Positions 53,602 through 63,197 of a stretch of DNA of 64,000 nucleotides are shown one piece after another. This DNA is from Clostridiales bacterium. GTDB taxonomy: Bacteria > Bacillota > Clostridia > Christensenellales > Borkfalkiaceae. A program made the translations under genes and the position numbers. The number at the start of each line of letters is the position of its first letter. Positions within the stretch are counted from its first letter, which is position 1. The stretch covers positions 46,478 through 110,477 of the forward strand of contig DPQQ01000003.1 in NCBI GenBank assembly GCA_003538975.1, written 5' to 3'. The notes under the pieces are model-generated. The model had not been told where the DNA came from. It saw only the letters and a list, made by a program, of their open reading frames with translations, and did not search any database.

Positions 53602-54993
53602 TCAGATTTTTTCGAGCGAGTAACCGTCTTTGGAATCTTTTACCGAATATCCCAAGGATTTAAGTTTGTCGCGGAGTTCGTCCGATTTTGCCCAGTCTTT
53701 GTTCGCTCTCGCCTGCTTTCTTTCTTCCGCTACGGCGATTACTTCATCGGGAACCGAAGAAGTAATTTTCGCTTCGACCTGCTTTATGAAATCGTCGGCG
53801 TTTTCGGTAAAGAGACCTAAAAGGGAATAAGTTTTTCTTATCTGATTTACGTCTTCCGCCGCCTTTATGTCGTTTGCGGCGAGTTCGGCTTTAACCGTTT
53901 TGAAATATCCGAAAAGGTTCGAAAGCGCGAGCGCGGTGTTGAAGTCGTCTGACATCGCTTCGTCGAATTCTTTATCGATGCTCTCGGTGAATTTGTCGGA
54001 TTTAAGCTTCGATTTTTCGACTTCGGCGATAATTTTGTAAAAGCCGTACATATGTTTTTCGGCTTCGGTAAAGAAATCGGGAGTAATGTTGACGTCGTTC
54101 TTGTAGTTTGTCGAAAGCAGTGCGAATTTAACCGTTTCGTAATTGTATTCGTCTAAAAGATCTGATAAGACAATACTGTTACCGAGAGACTTGCTCATCT
54201 TCTGACCGTTGACTTTTATAAGTCCGTTATGAGTCCAGTATTTTACGAATTGCTTGCCGGAAAGAGCTTCGCTTTGCGCGATTTCGTTTTCGTGATGGGG
54301 GAAGATAAGGTCTCTTCCGCCGCCGTGAATATCCACCTGATCACCGAAAGCTTTTCTGTTCATCGCCGAACATTCGATATGCCAACCGGGGCGACCTTTG
54401 CCCCAGGGAGAATCCCACGAAATCTCGCCGGGTTTGGCGGATTTCCATAAAGCGAAGTCCAGCGGATTGAGTTTTTCTTCGTCGTTTTCGACTCTTACGC
54501 CGTTAAGGGCGTCTTCGAGATTTCTGCCGGAAAGGCAACCGTAATTCGGGAAGCTTTCTACCGAAAAGTATACGTCGCCGTTTTTCGTCGCGTAGGCGTG
54601 ACCTTTTTCGATAAGTCCCGAAACGAAGTCTATTATGTTGTCTATATTTTCGGTCGCTTTGAGCCATATGTCGGGATCGTCGACGTGCATTCTGCTCATG
54701 ACGGCGTTTATTCTTTCTATCATCATCGCGGCGTATTTGTCTGCGGGGATGCCCGTCTCATGCGATTTTGCGATGATTTTGTCGTCGACGTCGGTGTAGT
54801 TTCTCGCATACGTTACGTCGTAGCCCTGTTTTACGAGAAACTTTCTCATAACGTCGTAAATAAGAGCCTGATAAGCGTGTCCGATATGCGCGTCGCCCGA
54901 AACGGTGATTCCGCACGCGTACATATTTACTTTATTCCCGTGGAGCGGAACGAATTCTTCTTTGGATCTTGTTAATGTGTTATAAATTTTCAT
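53602..54993 (-). CDS. cysS: Cysteine--tRNA ligase
   Basis: Class I synthetase that charges tRNA-Cys. The 463 residues contain MYACGITVSGDAHIGHAYQAL with the zinc cysteine C27 and the HIGH motif at 37-40. CSAMNRKAFGDQVDIHGGGRDLIFPHHENEIAQSEAL carries further zinc ligands, and KMSKSLGN near 266-273 is the KMSKS loop. The C-terminal anticodon-binding part ends with AEERKQARANKDWAKSDELRDKLKSLGY. It follows cysE with a 145-nt gap, linking cysteine supply and use as in many Bacillota. No T-box leader was recognised. Confidence 0.97.
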   Translation of the reverse strand: MKIYNTLTRSKEEFVPLHGNKVNMYACGITVSGDAHIGHAYQALIYDVMRKFLVKQGYDVTYARNYTDVDDKIIAKSHETGIPADKYAAMMIERINAVMSRMHVDDPDIWLKATENIDNIIDFVSGLIEKGHAYATKNGDVYFSVESFPNYGCLSGRNLEDALNGVRVENDEEKLNPLDFALWKSAKPGEISWDSPWGKGRPGWHIECSAMNRKAFGDQVDIHGGGRDLIFPHHENEIAQSEALSGKQFVKYWTHNGLIKVNGQKMSKSLGNSIVLSDLLDEYNYETVKFALLSTNYKNDVNITPDFFTEAEKHMYGFYKIIAEVEKSKLKSDKFTESIDKEFDEAMSDDFNTALALSNLFGYFKTVKAELAANDIKAAEDVNQIRKTYSLLGLFTENADDFIKQVEAKITSSVPDEVIAVAEERKQARANKDWAKSDELRDKLKSLGYSVKDSKDGYSLEKI

Positions 54994-55110
54994 ATTATGA
55001 ACCTTTGAGTCTATAAAGGAGTTTTAAAACGTATATCGCGGATATAATAAGGAGCGTTTCGCCGCCACCGTTGCCGCCGAACACCCTCCGTTTGTAGAAT
55101 AAGAAGCGTG

Positions 55111-55133
55111 GGACGGTTTGCCGAAAACATACC
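55111..55133 (+). repeat. Dispersed 23-nt intergenic repeat, copy 11
   Basis: Reads GGACGGTTTGCCGAAAAC, then AT, then ACC, 21 of 23 positions as at 34823-34845. It is between cysE and cysS. Confidence 0.55.
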
Positions 55134-55138
55134 GTAAA

Positions 55139-55864
55139 CTAATTTCCGGTTTTGTTTTTTTCGCCGTAATTTTTGCGTTTTTTATTTTTCTTTCCGGCAA
55201 TGGCGGTATTTTCCGCATTTTCCGAAAACGTTCTTGTTTTAATCGATTCGAGTTCTCTTTCGAGAGTGTAAACTTTGGCGCGAAGCTCGCAGATTTCGTT
55301 TTGCAGGGGATCGCACTTTTCCTGTGTGAGACAGGGAACTTTTTCGCCGTTTATTTTGACTATTCTCGCGGGTACGCCCACTACCGTGGCGTAAGGGGGA
55401 ACTTCTTTAAGGACTACCGCGCCCGCGCCTATTTTGGCGTATTCGCCGACGGTGAAGCCTCCTAAAACTTTCGCCCCAGCGGAGATGACCGCACCCCTTT
55501 TGACGGTGGGGTGACGCTTGCCGGTTTCTTTACCCGTGCCGCCGAGAGTAACGCATTGATAGATGATGACGCCTTCTTCGACTTCTGCCGTTTCGCCTAT
55601 AACTACGCCCGTGCCGTGATCTATGAACACGCCGCCCGCGATTTTAGCCGCAGGGTGAATTTCGATTCCGGTGAAGAATCTCGAAATCTGGCTTATTATT
55701 CTTGCGAGAAGCTTGAGATGAATACGGTAAAAGAAATGAGCGACGCGGTGAGCGGAAAGGGCGTGTACGCCCGCGTAAGTCAGAAAGATCTCGAACTTAT
55801 TCCGCGCGGCGGGATCGTTGGCTTTCGCTGCGTTTATATCTTTTCTTAAATTTTTGAAAAACAT
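55139..55864 (-). CDS. cysE: Serine O-acetyltransferase
   Basis: Makes O-acetylserine from serine and acetyl-CoA, the first step of cysteine synthesis. The 241 residues hold an N-terminal helical region (AHRVAHFFYRIHLKLLAR) and the left-handed beta-helix of hexapeptide repeats: GIEIHPAAKIAGGVFIDHGTGVVIGETAEVEEGVIIYQCVTLGGTGKETGKRHPT, where the catalytic DHG histidine is visible, then GAVVLKEVPPYATVVGVPARIV. The C-terminal 60 residues form a coiled coil and a basic tail that are extra to the family. It precedes cysS. Confidence 0.94.
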   Translation of the reverse strand: MFFKNLRKDINAAKANDPAARNKFEIFLTYAGVHALSAHRVAHFFYRIHLKLLARIISQISRFFTGIEIHPAAKIAGGVFIDHGTGVVIGETAEVEEGVIIYQCVTLGGTGKETGKRHPTVKRGAVISAGAKVLGGFTVGEYAKIGAGAVVLKEVPPYATVVGVPARIVKINGEKVPCLTQEKCDPLQNEICELRAKVYTLERELESIKTRTFSENAENTAIAGKKNKKRKNYGEKNKTGN

Positions 55865-55947
55865 AGTAATGTTTATTCCGTCCGCCGCGGATATGTTACC
55901 ATAATACTATCGCGGTCGTAGCCGGAAGATACCGCTTTATCCGTAAA

Positions 55948-56709
55948 TCAGATAACGGTGGTACCCTTTTCGATGATGTCGTTTTTAACGTTTTGGGGGA
56001 AGCTCTTGTCGACTACGAGATAGTCTATGTTTTCGAGCTTCGAGAAGGTATAAGGTGTGTTTTTGTTGACTTTGGAGCTGTCGAGAAGCATTATTACCTT
56101 CGTCGCGCTTTCTATAACCGCGCGCTTTATCTCCATTTCGTCCTGGCTCCCGCAGGTGAAACAGCCTTTTTCGGGGGTAAAGCCCGTCGCGGTCATTATA
56201 GCGACTTCGATATTGATGTCTTTTAAGAAGTCGAGACTCGATCTGCCGGTGGTTACAAGGTTGTTTCTGTTGACGTCGCCGCCTAAAAGTGTGACGGTGG
56301 GAAGAGACTTCCTTAAAACTTCGGTTGCGATGTTAAGCGCGTTGGTTACTATATAATAGTTGTTGTTGGGAAGTTCCTTTGCGAAATAAAGGGTGGTAGA
56401 GCCGCTGTCGATGAATATGCAGCTCTTGGGAGAGATGAGAGAAATGGTCTTTTCGGCGATTTCCTTTTTCTCCTGGACGTTGTCCGAAAATCTGTGAACG
56501 AATTCCTGTTCGGACTTTTTGGTGAGTTCGTCGAGAGAGATGGCTCCGCCGCGTACTCTTATTATGTAGCCCTGTTCTTCGAGGGTGATAAGGTCTCTTC
56601 TTAAAGTCATGTTGGAAACGTCGGCTAAAAGCGCGCCGAGTTCCTCGTACGAAACTTTTCCGTACTTTTCGATGATTTCTTTGATTTGTTCCAAGCGATT
56701 CTTTTTCAT
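55948..56709 (-). CDS. DeoR/GlpR-family transcriptional regulator
   Basis: A 253-residue repressor-type protein. The N-terminal winged helix-turn-helix (about 5-58) includes VSYEELGALLADVSNMTLRRDLITLEEQGYI and IIRVRGGAI, the DeoR signature. The C-terminal sugar-phosphate sensor domain shows IFIDSGSTTLYFAKEL, VTNALNIATEVL, LLGGDVNR and MLLDSSKVN. Members respond to phosphorylated sugars and usually control adjacent sugar genes; none are adjacent here, so the regulon is unknown. Three direct repeats lie 100-155 nt upstream. Confidence 0.88.
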   Translation of the reverse strand: MKKNRLEQIKEIIEKYGKVSYEELGALLADVSNMTLRRDLITLEEQGYIIRVRGGAISLDELTKKSEQEFVHRFSDNVQEKKEIAEKTISLISPKSCIFIDSGSTTLYFAKELPNNNYYIVTNALNIATEVLRKSLPTVTLLGGDVNRNNLVTTGRSSLDFLKDINIEVAIMTATGFTPEKGCFTCGSQDEMEIKRAVIESATKVIMLLDSSKVNKNTPYTFSKLENIDYLVVDKSFPQNVKNDIIEKGTTVI

Positions 56710-56810
56710 TTTGTTGTTTCCTCCTTCGGATATTTTTGGTTTTTTGTATATTTTATCGGTTTTTGCCTGTTAAATCGCGTTTATAATGCTTTTTTATGCC
56801 CGAAAATTTG

Positions 56811-56864
56811 TTTTTGTGTCTAATTTTCTTTTTAAGGCATTGATTTGTGTCATAAATTTGTGTC
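56811..56864 (-). promoter_or_regulatory. Possible operator: three GACACAAA direct repeats
   Basis: On the minus strand GACACAAA occurs at 56813-56820, 56844-56851 and 56857-56864, upstream of the DeoR-type gene. DeoR proteins often bind spaced direct repeats, so autoregulation is plausible. The remainder of 56710-57160 is AT-rich without genes. Confidence 0.4.
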
Positions 56865-57162
56865 CAAACATTCTATATACAATATAATATCAAATTTTTT
56901 TTCGTTTTACAACAAAATAAACCAAAATTTATGAAAAATTTGCAAAAAGTTTTCACGCATATTCACATTATTTTTACCGTAAAGCAATTTTTTCTTGCGC
57001 AAAGCGGGAATATCGTAAGTAAAAACCGTCAAAAAAGCCGGTTCTGCCGATAAATAGCGAAAATAAAAAATCGCGATAAAGGAAAATCCGGGTTATTTGC
57101 GGGTATAGAAAAAACTCTTGCTCCGCATAACAAAAAAATTGCCCGAAAGAATAACAAAAAAA

Positions 57163-57191
57163 TTGATTTTTTATAGAATTAGTTATATAAT
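57163..57191 (+). promoter_or_regulatory. serS promoter
   Basis: TTGATT (57163-57168), 17-nt spacer and TATAAT (57186-57191). The leader of about 80 nt has no T-box features and ends with AAGGAGA. Confidence 0.65.
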
Positions 57192-57275
57192 TAACTAAAA
57201 ACGAGATAATATTCGGCGAAAGGAATTTCAACGTCGTCTGCGGCGGTAATTCTGCGAACCGAAGGAGATGTTTTT

Positions 57276-58553
57276 ATGTTAGATATTAAGATGATACAGG
57301 ACAATCCGCAAAAGGTGCGGGAACTTCTTGAAAAGAAGGGATGCGAGGTCGACTTTTCCGAGCTCCTTTCGTGGGACGAAGAACGCCGCAAAATAATTGC
57401 CGAAACCGAAAAGCTTAAAGCCGAAAAAAATAAGGTTTCGGCCGAAATCCCCAAACTCAAAAAAGCGGGACAGCCGGTAGACGCGATTTTTGCCGAGATG
57501 AAGGAACTCGGCGTAAAAATTTCGGACGGCGACGCGAAAATAAACGAACTTGCGGACAAGATATTTAATTTTATCGCTTGTCTTCCCAACCTTCCGGACG
57601 AAGATCTTCTTCCCGGCGAAAAGGAAAACAATCAGGTTGTGAAGGTATTCGGCAAAAAACCCGAATTCGACTTTACCATGCAGAATCACGTCGATCTCTG
57701 CACCAAACTCGGAATTATAGATTATACGAGAGGCGTTAAGCTCTCGGGCGGCGGCTTCTGGCTTTACAGAGGGCTCGGCGCGCAGCTCGAATGGGCGCTT
57801 CTCAACTTCTTCGTTTCTGAACACTTAAAGGACGGATACGAAATGATCCTTCCGCCTCACCAGCTCGGATATAACGCAGGCTTCGGCGCGGGACAGTTCC
57901 CAAAATTCTCGGACGAAGTTTACTGGCTCGACGTCGATCCCGACAGAAAGAAAAACAGATTCATGCTTCCGACGGCGGAAACCGCTCTCGTAAACATGTA
58001 TTCGGGCGAAATAATCGACGCGGACAAACTCCCGATGAAATATTTCGCATACACGCCCTGCTATCGTAAAGAAGCCGGTTCGTACCGCGCGGAAGAAAGG
58101 GGCATGATAAGAGGACACCAGTTCAACAAGGTCGAAATGGTTCAGTACACGAAACCCGAAGGCAGCGACGCGGCTTTCGACGAACTCGTCGGCAAGGCTT
58201 GCTCTCTTATGGAAAAGCTCGGACTTCATTTCAGACTTTCAAAACTTGCCGCGGGCGATTGCTCCGCGTCGATGGCGAGAACTTACGATATAGAAGTATG
58301 GATTCCGTCCATGGGCATTTATAAAGAAGTATCGTCCGTTTCCAACGCAAGAGATTACCAGGCGAGAAGAAACAACACCAAGTACCGCGACGAAAACGGT
58401 AAAACCCGTTACGTTCATACTCTTAACGGATCGGGACTCGCTACGTCGAGAGTATTCCCGGCGATCATCGAACAGTATCAGAACGCCGACGGTTCGATAA
58501 CCGTTCCCGAAGTACTGAGACCTTTCATGGGCGGTATTTCGGTTATAAAATAA
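57276..58553 (+). CDS. serS: Serine--tRNA ligase
   Basis: Class II synthetase for tRNA-Ser. The 425 residues begin MLDIKMIQDNPQKVRELLEKKG, form the long N-terminal coiled-coil arm that grips the tRNA variable arm (about 25-105), and continue with the catalytic core: TAETALVNMY, motif 2 in CYRKEAGSYRAEERGMIRGHQFNKVEM, EVSSVSNARDYQARR, and motif 3 in LNGSGLATSRVFPAIIEQYQ. Length is normal. It has its own promoter and terminator and is divergent from the DeoR-type regulator. Confidence 0.97.
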   Translation: MLDIKMIQDNPQKVRELLEKKGCEVDFSELLSWDEERRKIIAETEKLKAEKNKVSAEIPKLKKAGQPVDAIFAEMKELGVKISDGDAKINELADKIFNFIACLPNLPDEDLLPGEKENNQVVKVFGKKPEFDFTMQNHVDLCTKLGIIDYTRGVKLSGGGFWLYRGLGAQLEWALLNFFVSEHLKDGYEMILPPHQLGYNAGFGAGQFPKFSDEVYWLDVDPDRKKNRFMLPTAETALVNMYSGEIIDADKLPMKYFAYTPCYRKEAGSYRAEERGMIRGHQFNKVEMVQYTKPEGSDAAFDELVGKACSLMEKLGLHFRLSKLAAGDCSASMARTYDIEVWIPSMGIYKEVSSVSNARDYQARRNNTKYRDENGKTRYVHTLNGSGLATSRVFPAIIEQYQNADGSITVPEVLRPFMGGISVIK

Positions 58554-58600
58554 GCCTCCGGCTTATAAAACCAAAACGAATACAAAACGTAAATTTGTTA

Positions 58601-58634
58601 AAAAGGGGCAAAAGCGTATAACTTTTGCCTTTTT
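58601..58634 (+). terminator. serS terminator
   Basis: GGCAAAAG/CTTTTGCC with outer A-T pairs and TTTTT. Confidence 0.8.
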
Positions 58635-58714
58635 GATTAAATAAGTATAAAACGCGGACGTTTGCGGCGAGTTTTTACGGCAAACCGACGAATATCCGCT
58701 TCAAGGAAAAACAT

Positions 58715-60319
58715 ATGAAATTCAGCGATTTAAATACACCCGATTATATTTTGAAAGTTTTCGACGAACTCGGAATAGCCGAGTCTACCAAAATTCAGGA
58801 AAGAACCATCCCCGTAATAGAAGCGGGCAAAGACGTGATAGGCAAATCACAGACCGGTTCGGGAAAGACTTTCGCTTATGCAATACCCGCGCTCGAAAAG
58901 ACTGATACCGACGACAAGTCCACGCAGATACTCGTCGTATGCCCGACGAGAGAACTCGCCGTACAGGTTACGGGCGAATTCAGAAAACTTTTAAAGTACA
59001 GGGAAGGCGTTAAAGTCGTTCCGATAGTAGGCGGTTCCACGATGGAAAGACAGATCGTCGCATTGAAAGCCGGCGCGAAAATAGTGGTAGGCACGCCGGG
59101 CAGGCTCAACGACCATTTAAGGAGAAGAACGCTTAAACTCCACAATCTTAAAATGCTCGTTCTGGACGAAGCGGACGAAATGCTCGATATGGGCTTTTTA
59201 AGCGAGATTGAAGAAATTCTTACCAAATCCAACAGAGAAAGACAGACCGTTATGTTTTCGGCGACAATGCCCGAAGACGTAAGAAATATAGCCGGACGTT
59301 ATATGCGTTCGCCCGCATATCTCGAAATCGACAAAGCAGATAAGAACGACGCGGTTCTGCAACGTTACGTCTCGGTAGGTCTCAGAGATAAGGACGCGGC
59401 TCTCAAAGAACTTTACAAAAAACTTTCGCCGAATCTCGCGATAGTTTTCTGCAATACCAAAAAAATGGTTTCGTCCTTAAAAAAGAAACTTGCCGACGAA
59501 GGAATAAAGGCTCTTGAGATCCACGGAGACATGCCGCAGTCCGAAAGAAAGTCGGTTATCGAAAAAATGAAGTCGGGCGAAAGCAATCTTCTGATAGCGA
59601 CCGACGTCGCGGCGAGAGGGCTCGATATAAGCGGCGTCGACGTCGTGTTCAATTACGATCTCCCGATTCATACCGAATGGTATACTCACCGCATCGGAAG
59701 AACGGCGAGAGCGGGAAGAACGGGCGAAGCGTATTCCATCGTAAATACCGAAGTCCAGATGAGAACCTTGAAAAAGATCGAAAAGGAAACGGGCAACGTT
59801 ATCAAAGAATACTTCTGCACCTATTCCAAAACGGTAAAACTCCCCGAAAAGAAGAAAAAGATAAAAATAAAATCCGACGGCAAACACGGCGGCAGCGGAA
59901 GACGCGGCTCGGCTTATCCCGAATACAAGACCTTCCGCAAAACCGGCAACGAAGAAAAAATATTCGGCAAAAAGGGTAAAGCCAAGGGCGTAAAAAATTA
60001 CCTTAAAAACAAAAACGCGGACGGCGGCTTTACGGATGCGAACAAAGGACAAAGGTCGGGCTTCGGTAAAGACGGTTCGTTCAAATCGTACCAAAAATCC
60101 GGTAACGGTTCTTCGAAATCGTACCGCAAAAATTCCGGCGGTCCGGCTAAATTATACCAAAAATCCGAAAGCGGCTACGCTAAAAGTTCGTCTTACGGAA
60201 AAACTTCCGGAAAAAATTATTCTAAATCCGGATCCGGTAAAGGCAAAACGTACGCCGGCGGCAAAAAAGCTCACGGCAGACCTACCGGTTCGAAAAGCAA
60301 TTTTAAAAGACAAGGTTAA
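58715..60319 (+). CDS. DEAD-box RNA helicase with a basic repetitive tail
   Basis: ATP-dependent RNA helicase of the CshA/DeaD group. The 534 residues show Q-motif residues near 26-33, motif I SQTGSGKT at 45-52, PTRELAVQV (Ia), TPGRL (Ib), DEAD at about 149-152, SAT (III), and HRIGRTARAGRTG (VI). Both RecA domains end by about residue 370. The last 160 residues are disordered, rich in Lys, Ser, Gly and Tyr, with repeated KSYQKSG/KSYRKNSG/KLYQKSES units, likely an RNA-binding and condensate-forming tail. No DbpA-type RNA-recognition domain is seen. Probable role: ribosome assembly or mRNA turnover. Confidence 0.93.
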   Translation: MKFSDLNTPDYILKVFDELGIAESTKIQERTIPVIEAGKDVIGKSQTGSGKTFAYAIPALEKTDTDDKSTQILVVCPTRELAVQVTGEFRKLLKYREGVKVVPIVGGSTMERQIVALKAGAKIVVGTPGRLNDHLRRRTLKLHNLKMLVLDEADEMLDMGFLSEIEEILTKSNRERQTVMFSATMPEDVRNIAGRYMRSPAYLEIDKADKNDAVLQRYVSVGLRDKDAALKELYKKLSPNLAIVFCNTKKMVSSLKKKLADEGIKALEIHGDMPQSERKSVIEKMKSGESNLLIATDVAARGLDISGVDVVFNYDLPIHTEWYTHRIGRTARAGRTGEAYSIVNTEVQMRTLKKIEKETGNVIKEYFCTYSKTVKLPEKKKKIKIKSDGKHGGSGRRGSAYPEYKTFRKTGNEEKIFGKKGKAKGVKNYLKNKNADGGFTDANKGQRSGFGKDGSFKSYQKSGNGSSKSYRKNSGGPAKLYQKSESGYAKSSSYGKTSGKNYSKSGSGKGKTYAGGKKAHGRPTGSKSNFKRQG

Positions 60320-60360
60320 AATTCAAACAACCTGCAAACAGATTAGTAGCGGACAAAAAA

Positions 60361-61923
60361 ATGAAAAAAGTAACCGATATGACGACGGGTTCGCCGTTTA
60401 AAAACATATTCCTGTTCGCTGTGCCTATGGCGATAGGCTTTATGCTGCAGGAATTATACGCTCTCGGAGATACGCTTATAGTGTCCTGGTCGAGAAACGC
60501 TAATGCCGCTACGGGCATAAACCTTACCGGCAGCATGAACTTTCTGATAGTCGGCTTCGTGCAAGGGTTTTCGGCGGGGTTTGGTATCGTCTTAAGCCAG
60601 TTCGTCGGTGCAAGAGACGATAAAAAGATGCGTAATTCCGTTGCGACGAGTCTTGTCCTTTCGGTAATAATAGCGGCGCTGATGTCGGTAATATCCGTAT
60701 TGGCGGCAAGACCTGTTCTCGAACTTTTATCCACGGACGAAAAGTATATAGGTTATTCCGAAAGTTATATAAAAGTAATCTTCGGCGGGATAATCTTCAA
60801 CATGCTGTACAACCTGTCAGACCAGTTTTTGCGGGCGATGGGCGACAGCAAAACGCCGCTTTACATACTTATAATGTGCGCCGTTCTGAACATAGGACTG
60901 AACAGTCTTATGTTCGTAATTCCGTCGCTTACGGTTGCGTGGGCGGCATGGGCGACGATAATAAGCCAGTGTATTTCGGCGATAGTGGGCTTTACGGTAT
61001 TGTTCGTAAAGTTTCCCGTGTTAAGACTTAAAAAATCAGACTTCAGATTTACTGCAAAGTTTGCCGGATTCCATCTTTCGATGGGCTTCCCGATGGCTCT
61101 ACAGTTCGTCGTAACGGCTTCGGGATGTATGATAGCGCAAAAAGCTGTGAACGACCTTAACGATCCCGTTCTTTCGATGGCGCAGGCTAACGCGAGCAAG
61201 ATAGACAATATCTTCGGGGCGATTTTAAGGGGCGCCGGACTTGCGATGGCTACTTACGTCGGACAAAATTACGGGGCGAAACGCTTCGACAGAATAGACG
61301 AAGGCTATAAAAAAGGCTTCCTTGTCGGACTTGTGTATTTTGTAATTTCGGTCGCGCTTTACGTGGGACTTTCGGGACCGCTCGCGAGACTTTTGCTCCC
61401 CGCAAACAAGATAGACGGCGACGCCGGAACGGTTTACCGACTGGCGTTTAAGTATAATTGTATTCAGGCGGCGTTTTATTATCCGCTATTCTGCATACTT
61501 TACGCAAGGTCGGCGTTGCAGGCGATCGGCAGGAGCGGGTTGTCCGTTCTCGGCGGCGTGGTGGAATTTACGATGCGTACAACCGCGGCGAACACCATAG
61601 CCGTGTGGTTCGGGTACGACGGCGTTTGTTTTTCAAACCCCATGGCATGGGTAGGCGGCGCGATATTCTTTTTGATAGCGTTCCCGCTCGCGTTTAAAAA
61701 ACTCGTAAAATCTTACGGCGGAAAGGCTGTTACTCTGCCGGATTTATCTACGTCACGCCCGGTTATTGCAGAAGATAAGGAAAATAGCAAACCTGCGGAA
61801 CCTGCGCCCGTAATACGTTGTGGCGAACCGACGGTAAAAACCGGCGACAAAGAAGATATTAACGAAGAAATCGAAACCGACGAAAAACTCGCCGTCGCCG
61901 AAGACGAATTCCCGAAACAATAA
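60361..61923 (+). CDS. MATE-family efflux transporter
   Basis: A 520-residue inner-membrane antiporter with twelve predicted helices in two bundles. It opens TGSPFKNIFLFAVPMAIGFMLQELYALGDTLIVS, a typical MATE N terminus, with GFVQGFSAGFGIVLSQFVGARDDKKMRNSV in the first half and GAGLAMATYVGQNYGAKRFDRIDEGYKKG in the second. The last 65 residues are an acidic cytoplasmic tail not usual for the family. The export substrate is unknown. It lies 41 nt after the helicase stop; no terminator is seen between them. Confidence 0.9.
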   Translation: MKKVTDMTTGSPFKNIFLFAVPMAIGFMLQELYALGDTLIVSWSRNANAATGINLTGSMNFLIVGFVQGFSAGFGIVLSQFVGARDDKKMRNSVATSLVLSVIIAALMSVISVLAARPVLELLSTDEKYIGYSESYIKVIFGGIIFNMLYNLSDQFLRAMGDSKTPLYILIMCAVLNIGLNSLMFVIPSLTVAWAAWATIISQCISAIVGFTVLFVKFPVLRLKKSDFRFTAKFAGFHLSMGFPMALQFVVTASGCMIAQKAVNDLNDPVLSMAQANASKIDNIFGAILRGAGLAMATYVGQNYGAKRFDRIDEGYKKGFLVGLVYFVISVALYVGLSGPLARLLLPANKIDGDAGTVYRLAFKYNCIQAAFYYPLFCILYARSALQAIGRSGLSVLGGVVEFTMRTTAANTIAVWFGYDGVCFSNPMAWVGGAIFFLIAFPLAFKKLVKSYGGKAVTLPDLSTSRPVIAEDKENSKPAEPAPVIRCGEPTVKTGDKEDINEEIETDEKLAVAEDEFPKQ

Positions 61924-61965
61924 CCGCAATTTTTGATAACCCCGGCGAAGGAAAGTGTTTAAATT

Positions 61966-63087
61966 ATGATTAAAGATACAGAGAGCTTATATAGGCAAAA
62001 TCCGGCTTTTCGGGAAAGTAAAAAAGCAGAAGCGGTAGTAGATAAAAATATTGCAAAACTGTCGGATATGCAGAAAGAAGTTTTCGAATACAATAAAAAG
62101 TTTGTAAAAATCGGGAAAGAATCAAGAACCATATCGGAAGAGGAACAGATAATCCTCGGCAAATATAACGGCAAAAAGATAGACCTTGACTATTTTTATG
62201 AAAATATAGAAAAATTCATCGTCAATGTATACGGCGATATGAAAAAATATTCGCCGTGTAAAGCCATATTTATAGATACGGAGTGTCTTATACCGGACGA
62301 GTATTTTTATTCGTTTTATCTGATTCCGCTGAAAAACGATCAGAAAAAGCCGAAATACAAGGATAAAGAACTTTTAGCGTATATAACGTCGAGAGACGGA
62401 GTAACCGTTTATGCCGCGGGGTTTGTGTGCGACGGAATGATAATCGGCTCGGAGGAGTTAGAAGAAGAGCTAAACGATATATGCTGCGGCGAAGAAGATA
62501 CTCCCGTTTATTATAACGATTTATACGATGATTATATAGACAAGTTTCAGATCGAAATGCTTGAATACGACCGAAAACTCGTTGAAAAAGAAAAAAATAT
62601 CGCTGTAAGTAAAAGAACTATAGGTGAAGAAGAAAACATCATTATCAACGAACTCGGCGGAGAAAAAGTTGATAGTTTATATATTGATAAGTTTTTAGAT
62701 AAGCTTTTCCCGATTTATAATATTATTTTACGGGATCCTAGTTTATATGTTTATAATTTTTTAGATAAGTTTTCCGTCAAAGGTAAGCTTTGTTTGAATC
62801 GATCGTCGTCGTTCAGAATTATTTACAGAGATACCGGAAAAATTATTCCCGAAGAATACTTTTATTCTTTCTATCGTATTCCGTTAGAAAGCAAGCAGAA
62901 AAAGCCAGAGTACCGGGATAAAGAATTATTGGCGTTTATATCGTCGCGAGACGGCAAAAACGTATACGTAGCCGATTTTCTGAACGATATAATAGCGGAA
63001 GATTCGTGCCGCGAGAAATTAAATAAAGCCGTTTATAAAGAAAACGGCGTCGCGGTTTATTATGACGATATGAAAAGAACTCCTTGA
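61966..63087 (+). CDS. Unknown protein built of two tandem repeats
   Basis: A 373-residue cytoplasmic protein with no signal or membrane helix; I do not recognise its family. It consists of two homologous halves of about 160 residues. SRTISEEEQIILGKYNGKKIDLDYFYENIEKF (about 64-95) matches KRTIGEEENIIINELGGEKVDSLYIDKFLDKLF (about 223-255). PDEYFYSFYLIPLKNDQKKPKYKDKELLAYITSRDG matches PEEYFYSFYRIPLESKQKKPEYRDKELLAFISSRDG. Each half ends with VYYND or VYYDD. The protein is rich in Tyr, Asp, Glu and Lys. It follows the MATE gene by 42 nt with a GAAGGAAAG ribosome site and ends inside its terminator. Confidence 0.7.
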   Translation: MIKDTESLYRQNPAFRESKKAEAVVDKNIAKLSDMQKEVFEYNKKFVKIGKESRTISEEEQIILGKYNGKKIDLDYFYENIEKFIVNVYGDMKKYSPCKAIFIDTECLIPDEYFYSFYLIPLKNDQKKPKYKDKELLAYITSRDGVTVYAAGFVCDGMIIGSEELEEELNDICCGEEDTPVYYNDLYDDYIDKFQIEMLEYDRKLVEKEKNIAVSKRTIGEEENIIINELGGEKVDSLYIDKFLDKLFPIYNIILRDPSLYVYNFLDKFSVKGKLCLNRSSSFRIIYRDTGKIIPEEYFYSFYRIPLESKQKKPEYRDKELLAFISSRDGKNVYVADFLNDIIAEDSCREKLNKAVYKENGVAVYYDDMKRTP

Positions 63088-63102
63088 AAGGAGTTCTTTT
63101 TT
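63073..63102 (+). terminator. Terminator of the helicase-MATE-unknown unit
   Basis: AAAAGAACTCC-TTGAAA-GGAGTTCTTTT plus TT; the loop contains the stop codon of the unknown protein. Confidence 0.9.
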
Positions 63103-63197
63103 AGTTTGAATTTTAAAATCGTTGCAGCTGTGATTTTGATGTAATTACGGTTTGCCGGCAAAGTGAAGCAATGTTTTTTAAGGTAACGTTTCGGGCG

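Noticed and set aside
56710..57275. T-box leader for serS (also considered for alaS and cysS/cysE)
   Set aside because: No T-box sequence (AGGGTGGNACCGCG type) or specifier stem seen; leaders are short.
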